Shown piece by piece: positions 7,364 to 15,703 of a stretch of DNA of 64,000 bases (position 1 is its first letter; every line of letters starts with the position of its first letter). Origin of the DNA: Bacteroidota bacterium (GTDB taxonomy: Bacteria; Bacteroidota; Bacteroidia; Cytophagales; Cyclobacteriaceae); the NCBI GenBank assembly GCA_018267215.1, contig JAFDYX010000021.1, positions 248,001 through 312,000 on the forward strand, read 5' to 3'. Both the position numbers and the translations under genes were made by a program. Below the pieces are notes generated by a model. The model was not told where the DNA came from. It did no database searches and saw nothing but the letters and a program-made list of their open reading frames with translations.

Positions 7364-10012
7364 TTAGTTATCCGAGAACGTTACCATCAGGTTGGTAGAT
7401 ATACCAATGCGGAAGCCGTTGTTGATATACGTGCCGTTCTGAAAAGCGGTGGCAAACTCCAACCGGAACAGTCGCAAAATTCCGTTCACTCCATAACCTA
7501 ACTCGGTGTAATTGTGAGCGACTGGCGTAGCTAAGTAATTCACAAAGAAATTTTCTGACACCCCCAACAGGCGTACTTTAGGTATGCGGGTAATCAAAAA
7601 CTTTCTGAAATGATAATGCACGTTGGCAGAAAAATATTGGTCGTGTGTGCTGTAGGTGTAATAGGGCAGCAACCGGAAACTACCTACGGGGTCGGACGTG
7701 ATGAATGGAGTTTCGTTACCCGCAAAATGTTTGTAATCCATAAAATACATCGAGCGGGCATTCAAAAACTTTCCCGCTTTCAAATTCAAATCTAAACGGC
7801 CGGTGATGCCCGTGCGCAGACTTTCTTTAAAGCCCACTTCGAGCAAATCGTAATCTACATCGCTGCCAAAAACTTGCGAAAATCCTTTTTTATAATCCAA
7901 AGTAAGTGTAGGCGAAGAACGGTCTGCGCGATATTTGTATCCATTCGATATCCGGTATTTCTGCCACGGCCGTGCCTCAAAACCAATGGAGCCGATGAAT
8001 GCCGTGTGTTGGGCAAAGTTTGTGTTAGGCAACTCTATATTAACAGGCGCATTGAGTGTAAACCTCGTTCGGCTGTTGTCGTTAAACGAGTAGTTGTTGT
8101 TGTTAAAAAGCTCGTGCCTTTGTGCCAGCGACCATTGTGTACGGAAAAGATATTTATCGTTTATGCTTTTGCGAAAATTCAGGTCAATAAATTCGCGTTC
8201 GTATAGTTTCATCCAGTTTTGTCCTTGAAAAAGTGTGGTGAATGTATTGACAAGGGGATGGATCGGCTCATCGCTGTTAAACTGCTGAATGTAGCGGCCG
8301 CCACTCAGCGTAACTCTCGCTGTGCGCGTGCGGTAGTCGGCCCGCAAAAAGCCGGTGAGTTTTTCGCGTGCAAAAGCATAACGGAATGTGGGGCTGATTT
8401 CCAGCCGTTTGGTTTCGGGTCTTCGTTCGGGGTGCAGTGTATCTTTTTTTACCCATCTCCTGTACAAGCTAAGGCGATAGATGGCGTTCACTCCTTCCAC
8501 GGTATTATAGCCACCCCAAGGTGCGTGAATAACGAAGTTGGAATTTTTATTGATTTTATAGCCGTTGCCGGTAACTATATCTGTCAGATGAAATCCTTTG
8601 TGCTTTTTTGATTTAAGTGTGTCGCCTTCTTCGCGCTTGCGTTGCACTTGGCTCAGGCTGTCGGTTTTTTTATAGCCGCGTATCTCTTCTTTGTCGAGTG
8701 GGGCGGGGCGTATGTTTGCCCAAAAGGTTGAATCTTTTTTGTAGGCTGTGGAGTCAACTGAATATTTCGATTCGGAAATTACGTCCGGTTCTTTTTGCTG
8801 TTGCTGTTCGGCTTTTTCGTAGGCACGTGTAAGCTGCCTGAGTTCTTTGTTGGTGATCTCTTTCCCTTTTTCGAGCCGTTGTTGGATCTGTTGGTTTTTT
8901 TGGTTGAATTGCTTTTTTATTTTTTTGGCTTCATCCTTTTCCAGTTTTTCATCTATCAGGTTTACTTCCGCTATCAGCGCGGGGTTCAGTTTAATCTTAT
9001 ATTCTTTAACCGTGGCGTGATACGATCCTACAAAATCAAACCCAAAAACTTTTCCGCTCACTATCGCTTCCTGCGAAACAGGCATCCATGCCTGCCCTAG
9101 TGGGTCTTTTAAGCGAGACATATCTTCAATGGGCTGATAAATCTGTTTCACCTTAAAATGAATGCCCAGTTTGGTGGCAATCAACTCTAAGCTGTGTATG
9201 CTCCACCAGTTTTCTACAATGAAAATAGTTCCTTCAAAAACATTGTCGCCTTTGCTGCGTGGGGTTACTTTTATTTTGCTTACCTCATAGCCCGCGTCTT
9301 TGAAGGTGCCCAGGTATTCAAATTTATAATAGGCAAATGCTTTGGGCGAAAGGGGCGATACGGTTTCGGCAATTTCGGGGGCATAAAAACTTCCAAAAAA
9401 ATATTGGTTAGGCGAAGTATCGCGGTCTTTCCCCTGCGTGTAAACGGCTATTACTTTTTGTTCATACTTGTTGGGGCGGGTGTATTTTATTTCGTTTACC
9501 GACTCGGTGATAAACAGACGGTCTTTGGTGATGCCTTCTTTTTCCAGCATCTTTTTAGCCAACCACGGGTAGTCGCGCAGTTTTCCTTTTCCTTTGATAT
9601 AAACTTTGGCTGTGTAGCTGTCTAATTGCTGAGTGTGAAATTTAGCTTTTGCAATGGCTTTGCGCATGATGGTGTAGGCGGGGTCTTCTTTGCCGGCCGT
9701 TACGGTTACGCCCTGCAATAAAATGTTCTGCTCTTTTAAAACCACATCGAGTTCTATAAACTCTTTTGATATATCTACCGTGCGCAAACTGGCTTCGTAC
9801 CCGAGATACTTAAATATCACTTCATAGTGCCCCGCATCAAGCGGCAGTTCGTAGTACCCGTTTTGATCGGTCGTAGCGCCCAGCCCGGTTTGTTTGACAT
9901 AAATGGAAGCATAGGGTAACGTAGTTCCGTCTTCGGCCTTGATCGTACCTTTAATGCCACCGGCAAAAAGTGGAGGCGAAATGAAAAATAAAAAAGGGAT
10001 GATTTGTTTCAT
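7364..10012 (-). CDS. DUF5686 family protein with carboxypeptidase-like regulatory domain
   Basis: Large exported protein (882 residues) of a kind typical of Bacteroidota. A signal peptide (about 1-18) is followed by a CarboxypepD-regulatory-like beta-sandwich (IKGTIKAEDGTTLPYASIYV onward, about 20-100) and a DUF5686-like body. The middle, around 360-480, is charged and rich in Lys, Glu and Gln. The C-terminal half has the alternating pattern of an outer-membrane beta-barrel, ending ISTNLMVTFSDN. Molecular function unknown; it probably sits in the outer membrane. It is last in a run of minus-strand genes after nadD, about 46 nt downstream of it. Confidence 0.85.
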   Translation of the reverse strand: MKQIIPFLFFISPPLFAGGIKGTIKAEDGTTLPYASIYVKQTGLGATTDQNGYYELPLDAGHYEVIFKYLGYEASLRTVDISKEFIELDVVLKEQNILLQGVTVTAGKEDPAYTIMRKAIAKAKFHTQQLDSYTAKVYIKGKGKLRDYPWLAKKMLEKEGITKDRLFITESVNEIKYTRPNKYEQKVIAVYTQGKDRDTSPNQYFFGSFYAPEIAETVSPLSPKAFAYYKFEYLGTFKDAGYEVSKIKVTPRSKGDNVFEGTIFIVENWWSIHSLELIATKLGIHFKVKQIYQPIEDMSRLKDPLGQAWMPVSQEAIVSGKVFGFDFVGSYHATVKEYKIKLNPALIAEVNLIDEKLEKDEAKKIKKQFNQKNQQIQQRLEKGKEITNKELRQLTRAYEKAEQQQQKEPDVISESKYSVDSTAYKKDSTFWANIRPAPLDKEEIRGYKKTDSLSQVQRKREEGDTLKSKKHKGFHLTDIVTGNGYKINKNSNFVIHAPWGGYNTVEGVNAIYRLSLYRRWVKKDTLHPERRPETKRLEISPTFRYAFAREKLTGFLRADYRTRTARVTLSGGRYIQQFNSDEPIHPLVNTFTTLFQGQNWMKLYEREFIDLNFRKSINDKYLFRTQWSLAQRHELFNNNNYSFNDNSRTRFTLNAPVNIELPNTNFAQHTAFIGSIGFEARPWQKYRISNGYKYRADRSSPTLTLDYKKGFSQVFGSDVDYDLLEVGFKESLRTGITGRLDLNLKAGKFLNARSMYFMDYKHFAGNETPFITSDPVGSFRLLPYYTYSTHDQYFSANVHYHFRKFLITRIPKVRLLGVSENFFVNYLATPVAHNYTELGYGVNGILRLFRLEFATAFQNGTYINNGFRIGISTNLMVTFSDN

Positions 10013-10058
10013 GTGTGCCGTATAGACGAAAGAACAGACCCAAAAGTTGTGCGTCCTG

Positions 10059-10658
10059 CTATTTATAAAACCCTTTGGTGCGGATCATCTGTTCTACCAC
10101 ATCGGGCACGAGATAGCGGATGGATTTATTGTTTTTTATACACTCACGGATGTACGTAGCCGAGATGTCGAGCAAAGGTGCTTCCACCAATCTTACATTT
10201 GCATGACTCTTCAAGGGAGAATTTGTTACAGGTGGCTGCTTCTCCCCTGACGACACGGCCGGGCGGGGGTAAACATACAATCCATATTGGTCTAAAATCT
10301 GTTGATAGTTTTTCCAACGGGTAAAGTTCTCGAGGTTGTCTTCGCCTACAATCAGTTTAAATTCTTTGTCGGGAAATTTTTCGTGCAGATGGGTTAATGT
10401 GTGGATGGTGTAACTCGGTTTAGGCAACAGAAACTCTATATCGCTCACTTCAAATTTATAGTTGTCGGCAATGGCTGCCTTCACCATGTCGTAACGATCA
10501 AATTCGTGCAGCAGCCCTTTGCTGGGCTTCAGTGGATTTTGTGGCGAAACAATAAACCAAACTTTTTTCAGGTCGGTGTTTTCGGCCATGATATTGGCAA
10601 TGGCCAAATGGCCTATGTGGATGGGATTAAACGAACCGAAGAAGAGGCCGATTTTCAT
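10059..10658 (-). CDS. nadD: Nicotinate-nucleotide adenylyltransferase
   Basis: Transfers AMP from ATP to nicotinate mononucleotide to make deamido-NAD. The 199-residue protein has the nucleotidyltransferase motif GLFFGSFNPIHIGHLAIAN at the N-terminus and the C-terminal ISATYIREC block, equivalent to the ISSTxIR signature. Length is normal. It follows gmk on the minus strand after 86 nt, a gap in which no terminator is seen. nadC of the same pathway lies about 1.7 kb upstream on the same strand. Confidence 0.95.
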   Translation of the reverse strand: MKIGLFFGSFNPIHIGHLAIANIMAENTDLKKVWFIVSPQNPLKPSKGLLHEFDRYDMVKAAIADNYKFEVSDIEFLLPKPSYTIHTLTHLHEKFPDKEFKLIVGEDNLENFTRWKNYQQILDQYGLYVYPRPAVSSGEKQPPVTNSPLKSHANVRLVEAPLLDISATYIRECIKNNKSIRYLVPDVVEQMIRTKGFYK

Positions 10659-10744
10659 TTTAATTACAATACAATAGACTTCAAAGATTCAGAGAATGTT
10701 GATGTTCCAATCTTCAATGTTGCAGTATTAAATAATTGACTCTT

Positions 10745-11311
10745 TCAAGATTTAAACTCATCGTACAGCCGCTGCGCTTCTGCCAACGATTTTTCCAGGT
10801 TTTCGTTGAGCAGCACCACATCAAAATCTTTTTGGAAAGACATCTCAAAGTTGGCTTTAAATAACCTGCGCGACAAACTCTCTTCGGTTTCTGTTCCGCG
10901 GTCGTTCAGGCGCTGTTGTAGCACCTCCAGAGAAGGTACTTTTACAAAAATGGCCAGCCCTTTATCGCCAAAATATTTCTTCAGGTTTAGTCCGCCTTTT
11001 ACGTCCACATCAAAGATCACATTTTTGCCTTCGTTCCAAATGCGTTCAATTTCTGTTTTCAGTGTGCCATAAAAATTTCCGGCATATACTTCTTCCCACT
11101 CTACAAACTCATCGTTATCTATTTTCTTTTTAAATTCTTCGGGCGTAAGAAAATAATAATCTTTTCCGTTCTCTTCTTTGCGTCCTCTGCGGTCGCGGGT
11201 GGCGGCTGAAATGGAAAAGCCTAAGTCGGGATTGTTTTTTAACAGGTGATGAACGATGGTTGTTTTCCCTGAACCGGAAGGAGCTGAAAAAATAATTGCC
11301 TTGCCACCCAT
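10745..11311 (-). CDS. gmk: Guanylate kinase
   Basis: Phosphorylates GMP to GDP. A P-loop near the N-terminus ([12 protein letters not shown]) and the GMP-binding blocks [17 protein letters not shown] and FYGT are all visible. About 188 residues from the ATG at 11311. I preferred this start over an upstream in-frame codon because the encoded protein then begins MGGKAIIF and the ATG shares its A with the TGA stop of the anti-sigma gene (TGATG), which suggests translational coupling. Confidence 0.96.
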   Translation of the reverse strand: MGGKAIIFSAPSGSGKTTIVHHLLKNNPDLGFSISAATRDRRGRKEENGKDYYFLTPEEFKKKIDNDEFVEWEEVYAGNFYGTLKTEIERIWNEGKNVIFDVDVKGGLNLKKYFGDKGLAIFVKVPSLEVLQQRLNDRGTETEESLSRRLFKANFEMSFQKDFDVVLLNENLEKSLAEAQRLYDEFKS

Positions 11312-11577
11312 CAGGCACTGATCGTTTTGATTTTCGATTTGATTTGATTGACAATGTCTTCGGGGCAGCCTCCGCCACAGCACTTGGCCTTCAACAGTTC
11401 GCGAATAGCCAAGTCCACATTATATTCTTTGTAACAAGGCAAACAATGATCCATGTGTTGCTTAAAATATACCCGTTGCTCTTCGGTGGCCTGGTCGTCC
11501 ACTATCAACTGAAGCATTTCCAGGCAAGTGGGTTTTTTGCCATCGGCCTGGATAAACGGGTTAGGAGAAGTTGCCAT
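11311..11577 (-). CDS. Zinc-binding anti-sigma factor
   Basis: 88-residue cytoplasmic protein with a zinc anti-sigma (ZAS) motif H41-x3-C45-x2-C48 plus further cysteines (C18 and a CCGGGC cluster at 66-71). No transmembrane helix, so it resembles soluble RsrA-type factors whose zinc site may sense redox or thiol stress. It starts 4 nt after the ECF sigma stop and ends in a one-base overlap with gmk. Binding the adjacent sigma factor is inferred from family and position. Confidence 0.82.
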   Translation of the reverse strand: MATSPNPFIQADGKKPTCLEMLQLIVDDQATEEQRVYFKQHMDHCLPCYKEYNVDLAIRELLKAKCCGGGCPEDIVNQIKSKIKTISA

Positions 11578-11581
11578 AAAT

Positions 11582-12181
11582 TTATGCGTTGTTGTAACCC
11601 ATGGTTTTTGCGTACGATTTCAATTTTTCTTTCAGCAAATTTCTGGCTCGGTGCAGGCGGCTGCGCACCGTGCCGATCGGTATATCTAAAATCTTTGCCA
11701 TCTCTTCATACTTAAATCCTTCGAGGTCGCACAAAATAATAACGGTTCTAAAATCCACATCCAATGCATTGAGGGCGTTGCTGATTTCATCGCCCATCAT
11801 ATCTTTCAACGACTCCACGCGTAAGTCGGGCGTAATCTGCCGATCTACATCTTCGGAGTTGTAATATGTTTCAACTTCCTGATAATCTACTTTGTTGGGC
11901 TCTTTGCTCTTCTTGCGGTAATCGTTAATGAAACTGTTTTTCAGGATGCGAAACAGCCACGCTTTGGCATTAGTTCCTTTCTGGAATGATTCTACAAACC
12001 GATAGGCTTTTAAAAAGGTATCCTGCACCAAGTCTTTGGCATCATCGCGATCCAGCGTTAGCCGGTAGCCAAAATTATACATGGAGTGGATGTGTGGCAT
12101 AAACTCATCGTTGAAGATGGTTTGCTTCTCACTCTCTGTATAGTGCTGTCGGGCTGTATATTCTTCTGACGCTGATTCCAT
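11582..12181 (-). CDS. ECF-type RNA polymerase sigma factor
   Basis: Group 4 sigma-70 factor, about 199 residues. Region 2 reads NFGYRLTLDRDDAKDLVQDTF..KAYRF and region 4 reads DLEGFKYEEMAKILDIPIGTVRSRLHRAR, the helix-turn-helix for -35 recognition. I chose the ATG at 12181; an upstream TTG at 12190 would add three residues. A TATTTTTG box (complement of 12188-12195) overlaps the start region. The soluble zinc anti-sigma gene follows directly, so the pair probably forms a stress-response switch, but the regulon is unknown. Confidence 0.93.
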   Translation of the reverse strand: MESASEEYTARQHYTESEKQTIFNDEFMPHIHSMYNFGYRLTLDRDDAKDLVQDTFLKAYRFVESFQKGTNAKAWLFRILKNSFINDYRKKSKEPNKVDYQEVETYYNSEDVDRQITPDLRVESLKDMMGDEISNALNALDVDFRTVIILCDLEGFKYEEMAKILDIPIGTVRSRLHRARNLLKEKLKSYAKTMGYNNA

Positions 12182-12358
12182 GAAAAGCAAAAATAAGGTT
12201 TATTTGATTTGAAAATGGGTTGATTTAAAAATTTGAAAATGAAAGAGTTGAAATTAGAGTCGTTGAAGTTTATGGACAATGGTCTTGTCTTAAATACTGT
12301 TCCTTAATTTCAAATCCAAAGTGTCATAGATACTGCGGACAGTCTTCTCCCGACTATT

Positions 12359-13219
12359 TCAAAAAACTTTCAAACTTAAATCAAGGCTTTTAACAGAATG
12401 AGTAAGAGCGCCCATAGAAATATAATCTACCCCACAACGGGCTGTGGCCAAAAGTGTGGATTCTGTAATTCCGCCACTAGCCTCGGTTTTACATTTTCCT
12501 CCTATCAGCCTAACAGCCTCTTGCATATCGGCCAAACTCATGTTGTCTAACATGATCACATCTACGGAGTTTGTGGCCAGCGCTTCTTTCACTTCGCTCA
12601 ACGTGCGGGTTTCTACTTCTATCAGGAGTTTCTTATTTTTTGTTTTCAGGTATTCAACGGTTTTTGCAACTGCTGCCGAAATACCTCCGGCCACATCAAT
12701 GTGGTTGTCTTTCAGCATGATCATATCGTACAAGGCAAACCGATGGTTTCTGCCGCCCCCGATGGCAACAGCCCATTTTTCCATGAGCCGGAAATTGGGT
12801 GTGGTTTTGCGCGTGTCCATTACCTGAGCCGAGGTACCCTCAATCAGTTTGCACAAGTGGTGAGTGTATGTTGCTATGCCGCTCATGCGCTGCATGCAGT
12901 TCAGTACCAGCCGCTCGGCTGATAAAATAGATTGGGCTTTTCCGTGTACTTCAAAAGCAACTTCGCCCGGTGCGATCGTGTCGCCATCTTTTTTTTTAGG
13001 ATAAAGGAGTAGAGATGGATCTACTTCATGAAAAATAAGATCGGCCAACTCCATGCCGGCCACGATGCCGTGATCTTTTACCAGCAATTTTGCTTTCGTG
13101 TTTTTTTCTGATGAGATAGTAGCAAGCGTAGAGTGATCGCCTTCGCCTACATCTTCTGCTAAAGCAGATTGAATAAAGTGCCGGATGGCCGATTCCGTCA
13201 GGTAGGGCGGGCGGGTCAT
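12359..13219 (-). CDS. nadC: Nicotinate-nucleotide pyrophosphorylase (quinolinate phosphoribosyltransferase)
   Basis: Converts quinolinate and PRPP to nicotinate mononucleotide, CO2 and pyrophosphate in de novo NAD synthesis. The 286-residue protein shows ALAEDVGEGDHST at the N-terminus, the RMSGIAT and MDTRKTTPNFR PRPP/substrate region, GGGRNHRFALYDMIMLKDNH, and a final EASGGI block. Its ATG overlaps the stop of the DUF4783 gene by one base (TAATG). Downstream of it on the minus strand is a 177-nt gap before the sigma gene. Confidence 0.96.
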   Translation of the reverse strand: MTRPPYLTESAIRHFIQSALAEDVGEGDHSTLATISSEKNTKAKLLVKDHGIVAGMELADLIFHEVDPSLLLYPKKKDGDTIAPGEVAFEVHGKAQSILSAERLVLNCMQRMSGIATYTHHLCKLIEGTSAQVMDTRKTTPNFRLMEKWAVAIGGGRNHRFALYDMIMLKDNHIDVAGGISAAVAKTVEYLKTKNKKLLIEVETRTLSEVKEALATNSVDVIMLDNMSLADMQEAVRLIGGKCKTEASGGITESTLLATARCGVDYISMGALTHSVKSLDLSLKVF

Positions 13220-13596
13220 TACCTGGTAAAACTCATTTCGTGGATGAGGTACATTTTATCCACCTCGCGCACGCGCATAAGCACATCGTAGCTGTCGTTG
13301 CCGCTTTTAAATTTTCCGATGGCAAATTGTAGCCCTGCCTTTGAGGCACCTGAGTGTACGATGGTGAAATCGGAAGGGGTGTGTTTTTTAAAAAAATCGC
13401 GCAGCACAAATTCTGCCTGTGCCTTGCTGTATGTATTTACTTCCCCCTCGAGGGTCAGGTCAACCGTGCTGTTGAAATATTTAACCAACTCGCTGGCGTT
13501 GCCATTTTTAATGGCATCGCGCATGGGTGCAAAAATAGACTGTGCGGTTGCGCCCCACGAAACAGCCACTATCAAAACAGTTAAACAGGATTTCAT
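13219..13596 (-). CDS. DUF4783 family exported protein
   Basis: 125 residues with a signal peptide (MKSCLTVLIVAVSWGATAQ) and a small NTF2-like body containing FNSTVDLTLEGEVNTYSKAQAE and RDFFKKHTPSDFTIVHSG, the pattern of the Bacteroidota DUF4783 family, often found next to nadC. Function unknown. It is translationally overlapped with nadC. A TAATTTTG box (complement of 13613-13620) about 17 nt before the ATG could be its -7 element. Confidence 0.8.
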   Translation of the reverse strand: MKSCLTVLIVAVSWGATAQSIFAPMRDAIKNGNASELVKYFNSTVDLTLEGEVNTYSKAQAEFVLRDFFKKHTPSDFTIVHSGASKAGLQFAIGKFKSGNDSYDVLMRVREVDKMYLIHEMSFTR

Positions 13597-13685
13597 CGGA
13601 GTCTATTTCTGCCAAAATTATGCCATTATTGGCAGACGTAAAAGTTTCTCTGATTTTCCTGGCAAAGAATTTTCAGTCAAAATAC

Positions 13686-14252
13686 TTAGTTGTCGACAGC
13701 CGTCTCAATGGCGTCCATCTTGCTGTTATCATAAGCGCCATCGGTAGCATACACGATTTTGCCGTTGGCGTCCAGCACAAAAAAATAAGGAATGTCTCGC
13801 CTATCGAAAGAAAGCTCATCTTTATATTTCTTCAACTCTCCTTTATAAAACAAAATGTAGGGCAGCAGTTTAGGGTCTGTGTTCTTCATGGCTTTGCGCT
13901 TGGCTGTGCCGGTGGCGGCCGCATTGATGCCGGTAAACATGGGCACAAAGTAAACGTTCACATCATAGCCCATGCCTTCCATCATGCCGGTGGGTTTTTG
14001 AATAAACTTTCCAAAGATTGGGTTGAACCATGTGTTCAGTTCGTCTTCCGATTTTTTGGAATAAGCCAACCCCAGCAACGTAAACTTGCCTTTCACATCT
14101 TGCGGCAGGTTTACTTTTTTACTGTCCACCGTTTCGGCTGTCATGTCAGGGAAAATTTTACCTACTACCTGCGCAGAAGAGCTGACCGCTGCCATCAAAC
14201 TCAAAATGAAAAAAACTGACTGGCTTAAATTCCAAAAATACACCTTCGTCAT
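13686..14252 (-). CDS. Exported thioredoxin-fold protein without CxxC
   Basis: 188 residues with an N-terminal hydrophobic signal segment (SVFFILSLMAAVSSSAQ). The body begins GKIFPDMTAET, as in redoxin/TlpA-like proteins, and later has PYFFVLDANGKIVYATDG, the usual end of a thioredoxin fold. No cysteine pair is present, so it is not a conventional thiol oxidoreductase. The segment TLLGLAYSKKSEDELNTWF and following residues recall ATP10-like thioredoxin-fold proteins, but this is a weak impression. Function unknown. Confidence 0.6.
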   Translation of the reverse strand: MTKVYFWNLSQSVFFILSLMAAVSSSAQVVGKIFPDMTAETVDSKKVNLPQDVKGKFTLLGLAYSKKSEDELNTWFNPIFGKFIQKPTGMMEGMGYDVNVYFVPMFTGINAAATGTAKRKAMKNTDPKLLPYILFYKGELKKYKDELSFDRRDIPYFFVLDANGKIVYATDGAYDNSKMDAIETAVDN

Positions 14253-14324
14253 AAAACTTCTGATTTGTTGTCGCTTTCTCTCTTAAAGTTTATTGGCTTT
14301 TTGTTTCTCTCTGTGAAATCATTT

Positions 14325-15518
14325 TTAATCCTTCAATATCTTCTCAGAAATTTTGCCGCTTTTTTTATTTTTTAAAATTACTTTTTTGGCTCCGTAGTGT
14401 GTTACTTCTTCTTTGATCAGGTAATGCTCATTGTCATACGCCTGCAGGTGGCTGTCTTTGGTTACGCCCGTTTTGCCGCGCCAAATATTGAGACGCACGG
14501 GCTCCCACTGTTTGGTTTTGGCCGATTGATAGGCCGCATCTAACACAGCATTGACCACGTAGCCGTCATAAAATGTTTCTTTAGGTTGCGATTTATTTTC
14601 CAATGCATTAAACATATCCATAAACATGTGGTTGTAGCCGAGTTCGTTTAACTCATCGCCTACCGGAAATAACCAGCCCGAGTTGCTCTCGGCTTTTTCT
14701 GCCACATAGTCCGCACCTTTTCCGCTGGTAAACATTTCAAAACCGGTGCGCAGAAAATTATTTACCCAGATGGTTCCCTCCGAGCCCATCACTTCATCGC
14801 GCAAATCAAGGCCTCCGCGAAAAGTCCAGCTCACTTCAAACTGGGCGATGGCTCCATTTTCATATTTTATCAAACCGATTGCATGGTCTTCTGCGTCAAT
14901 GGGTTTCACCTGCGTATCGGCCCAACACATGACTTCCATCGGCTTAATGTCTTTGCCGATGTAGCTGCGCGTGATCTCCACACAGTGGCAACCTAAATCC
15001 AAAATACATCCGCCTCCGGCTTGTTCTATATCCCAAAACCAATCGCTGTGTGGGCCGGGGTGTGTTTCGCGCGACTTGGCCCAAAGTATTCTGCCGAGTG
15101 CACCTTGTTTCACGCTTTCATGAGCTTTTAAAAATTTGGGTGTATAAACCAGATCTTCGAGGTAGCCATTAAAGATGCCTGCTTTTTCCACGGCCTCCAG
15201 CATACGCTGTGCTTCGATGGCATTGCGGCCGAGCGGCTTGGTGGTGATCACGGCTTTTTTATGTTTACAGCAAAGCATCACGGCTTCTTCGTGTAAATGA
15301 TTGGGCAATGAAATGCACACTACCTCTACTTCTGGCCGGGCAATAGCTTCTTCCATGTTCGTAGTGGCAAACGGAACATGATAGTCGGCAGCAAATTTTT
15401 TGGTGCTTTCTTCCCTGCGCGAATAAACGGTTACAATTTTATCTCTGCTGCGATACCCTTGCAGCGAGTCGGCATAAAACCGGCCGATGAAGCCGGAGCC
15501 AAGCATGGCGATATTCAT
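14325..15518 (-). CDS. Gfo/Idh/MocA-family oxidoreductase
   Basis: 397-residue NAD(P)-dependent dehydrogenase family protein. The N-terminal Rossmann domain has GSGFIGRFYADSL (about 7-19) and the family's KPLGRNAIEAQRML segment (KP near 94), followed by a C-terminal alpha/beta domain with GGGCILDLGCHCVEI. Members act on sugars, inositols and related polyols; the substrate here is not predictable. A monocistronic minus-strand gene, divergent from gltB. Confidence 0.85.
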   Translation of the reverse strand: MNIAMLGSGFIGRFYADSLQGYRSRDKIVTVYSRREESTKKFAADYHVPFATTNMEEAIARPEVEVVCISLPNHLHEEAVMLCCKHKKAVITTKPLGRNAIEAQRMLEAVEKAGIFNGYLEDLVYTPKFLKAHESVKQGALGRILWAKSRETHPGPHSDWFWDIEQAGGGCILDLGCHCVEITRSYIGKDIKPMEVMCWADTQVKPIDAEDHAIGLIKYENGAIAQFEVSWTFRGGLDLRDEVMGSEGTIWVNNFLRTGFEMFTSGKGADYVAEKAESNSGWLFPVGDELNELGYNHMFMDMFNALENKSQPKETFYDGYVVNAVLDAAYQSAKTKQWEPVRLNIWRGKTGVTKDSHLQAYDNEHYLIKEEVTHYGAKKVILKNKKSGKISEKILKD

Positions 15519-15703
15519 AGTTTTTAAATAAGTGGTTATGCGTTGCTATTTTCTAATTTTTCACAAGCTAAAATTTTTCAACCGTTTCCGCTACTGATCG
15601 TTAGTAGGTTTTCAAATTTTTTTAGAAAAATTTTGGTCTTCTATAATCATTTTCATTTCGCTGCACTATATTTTTATACGATCACATAAAAACTATCTGC
15701 CTC

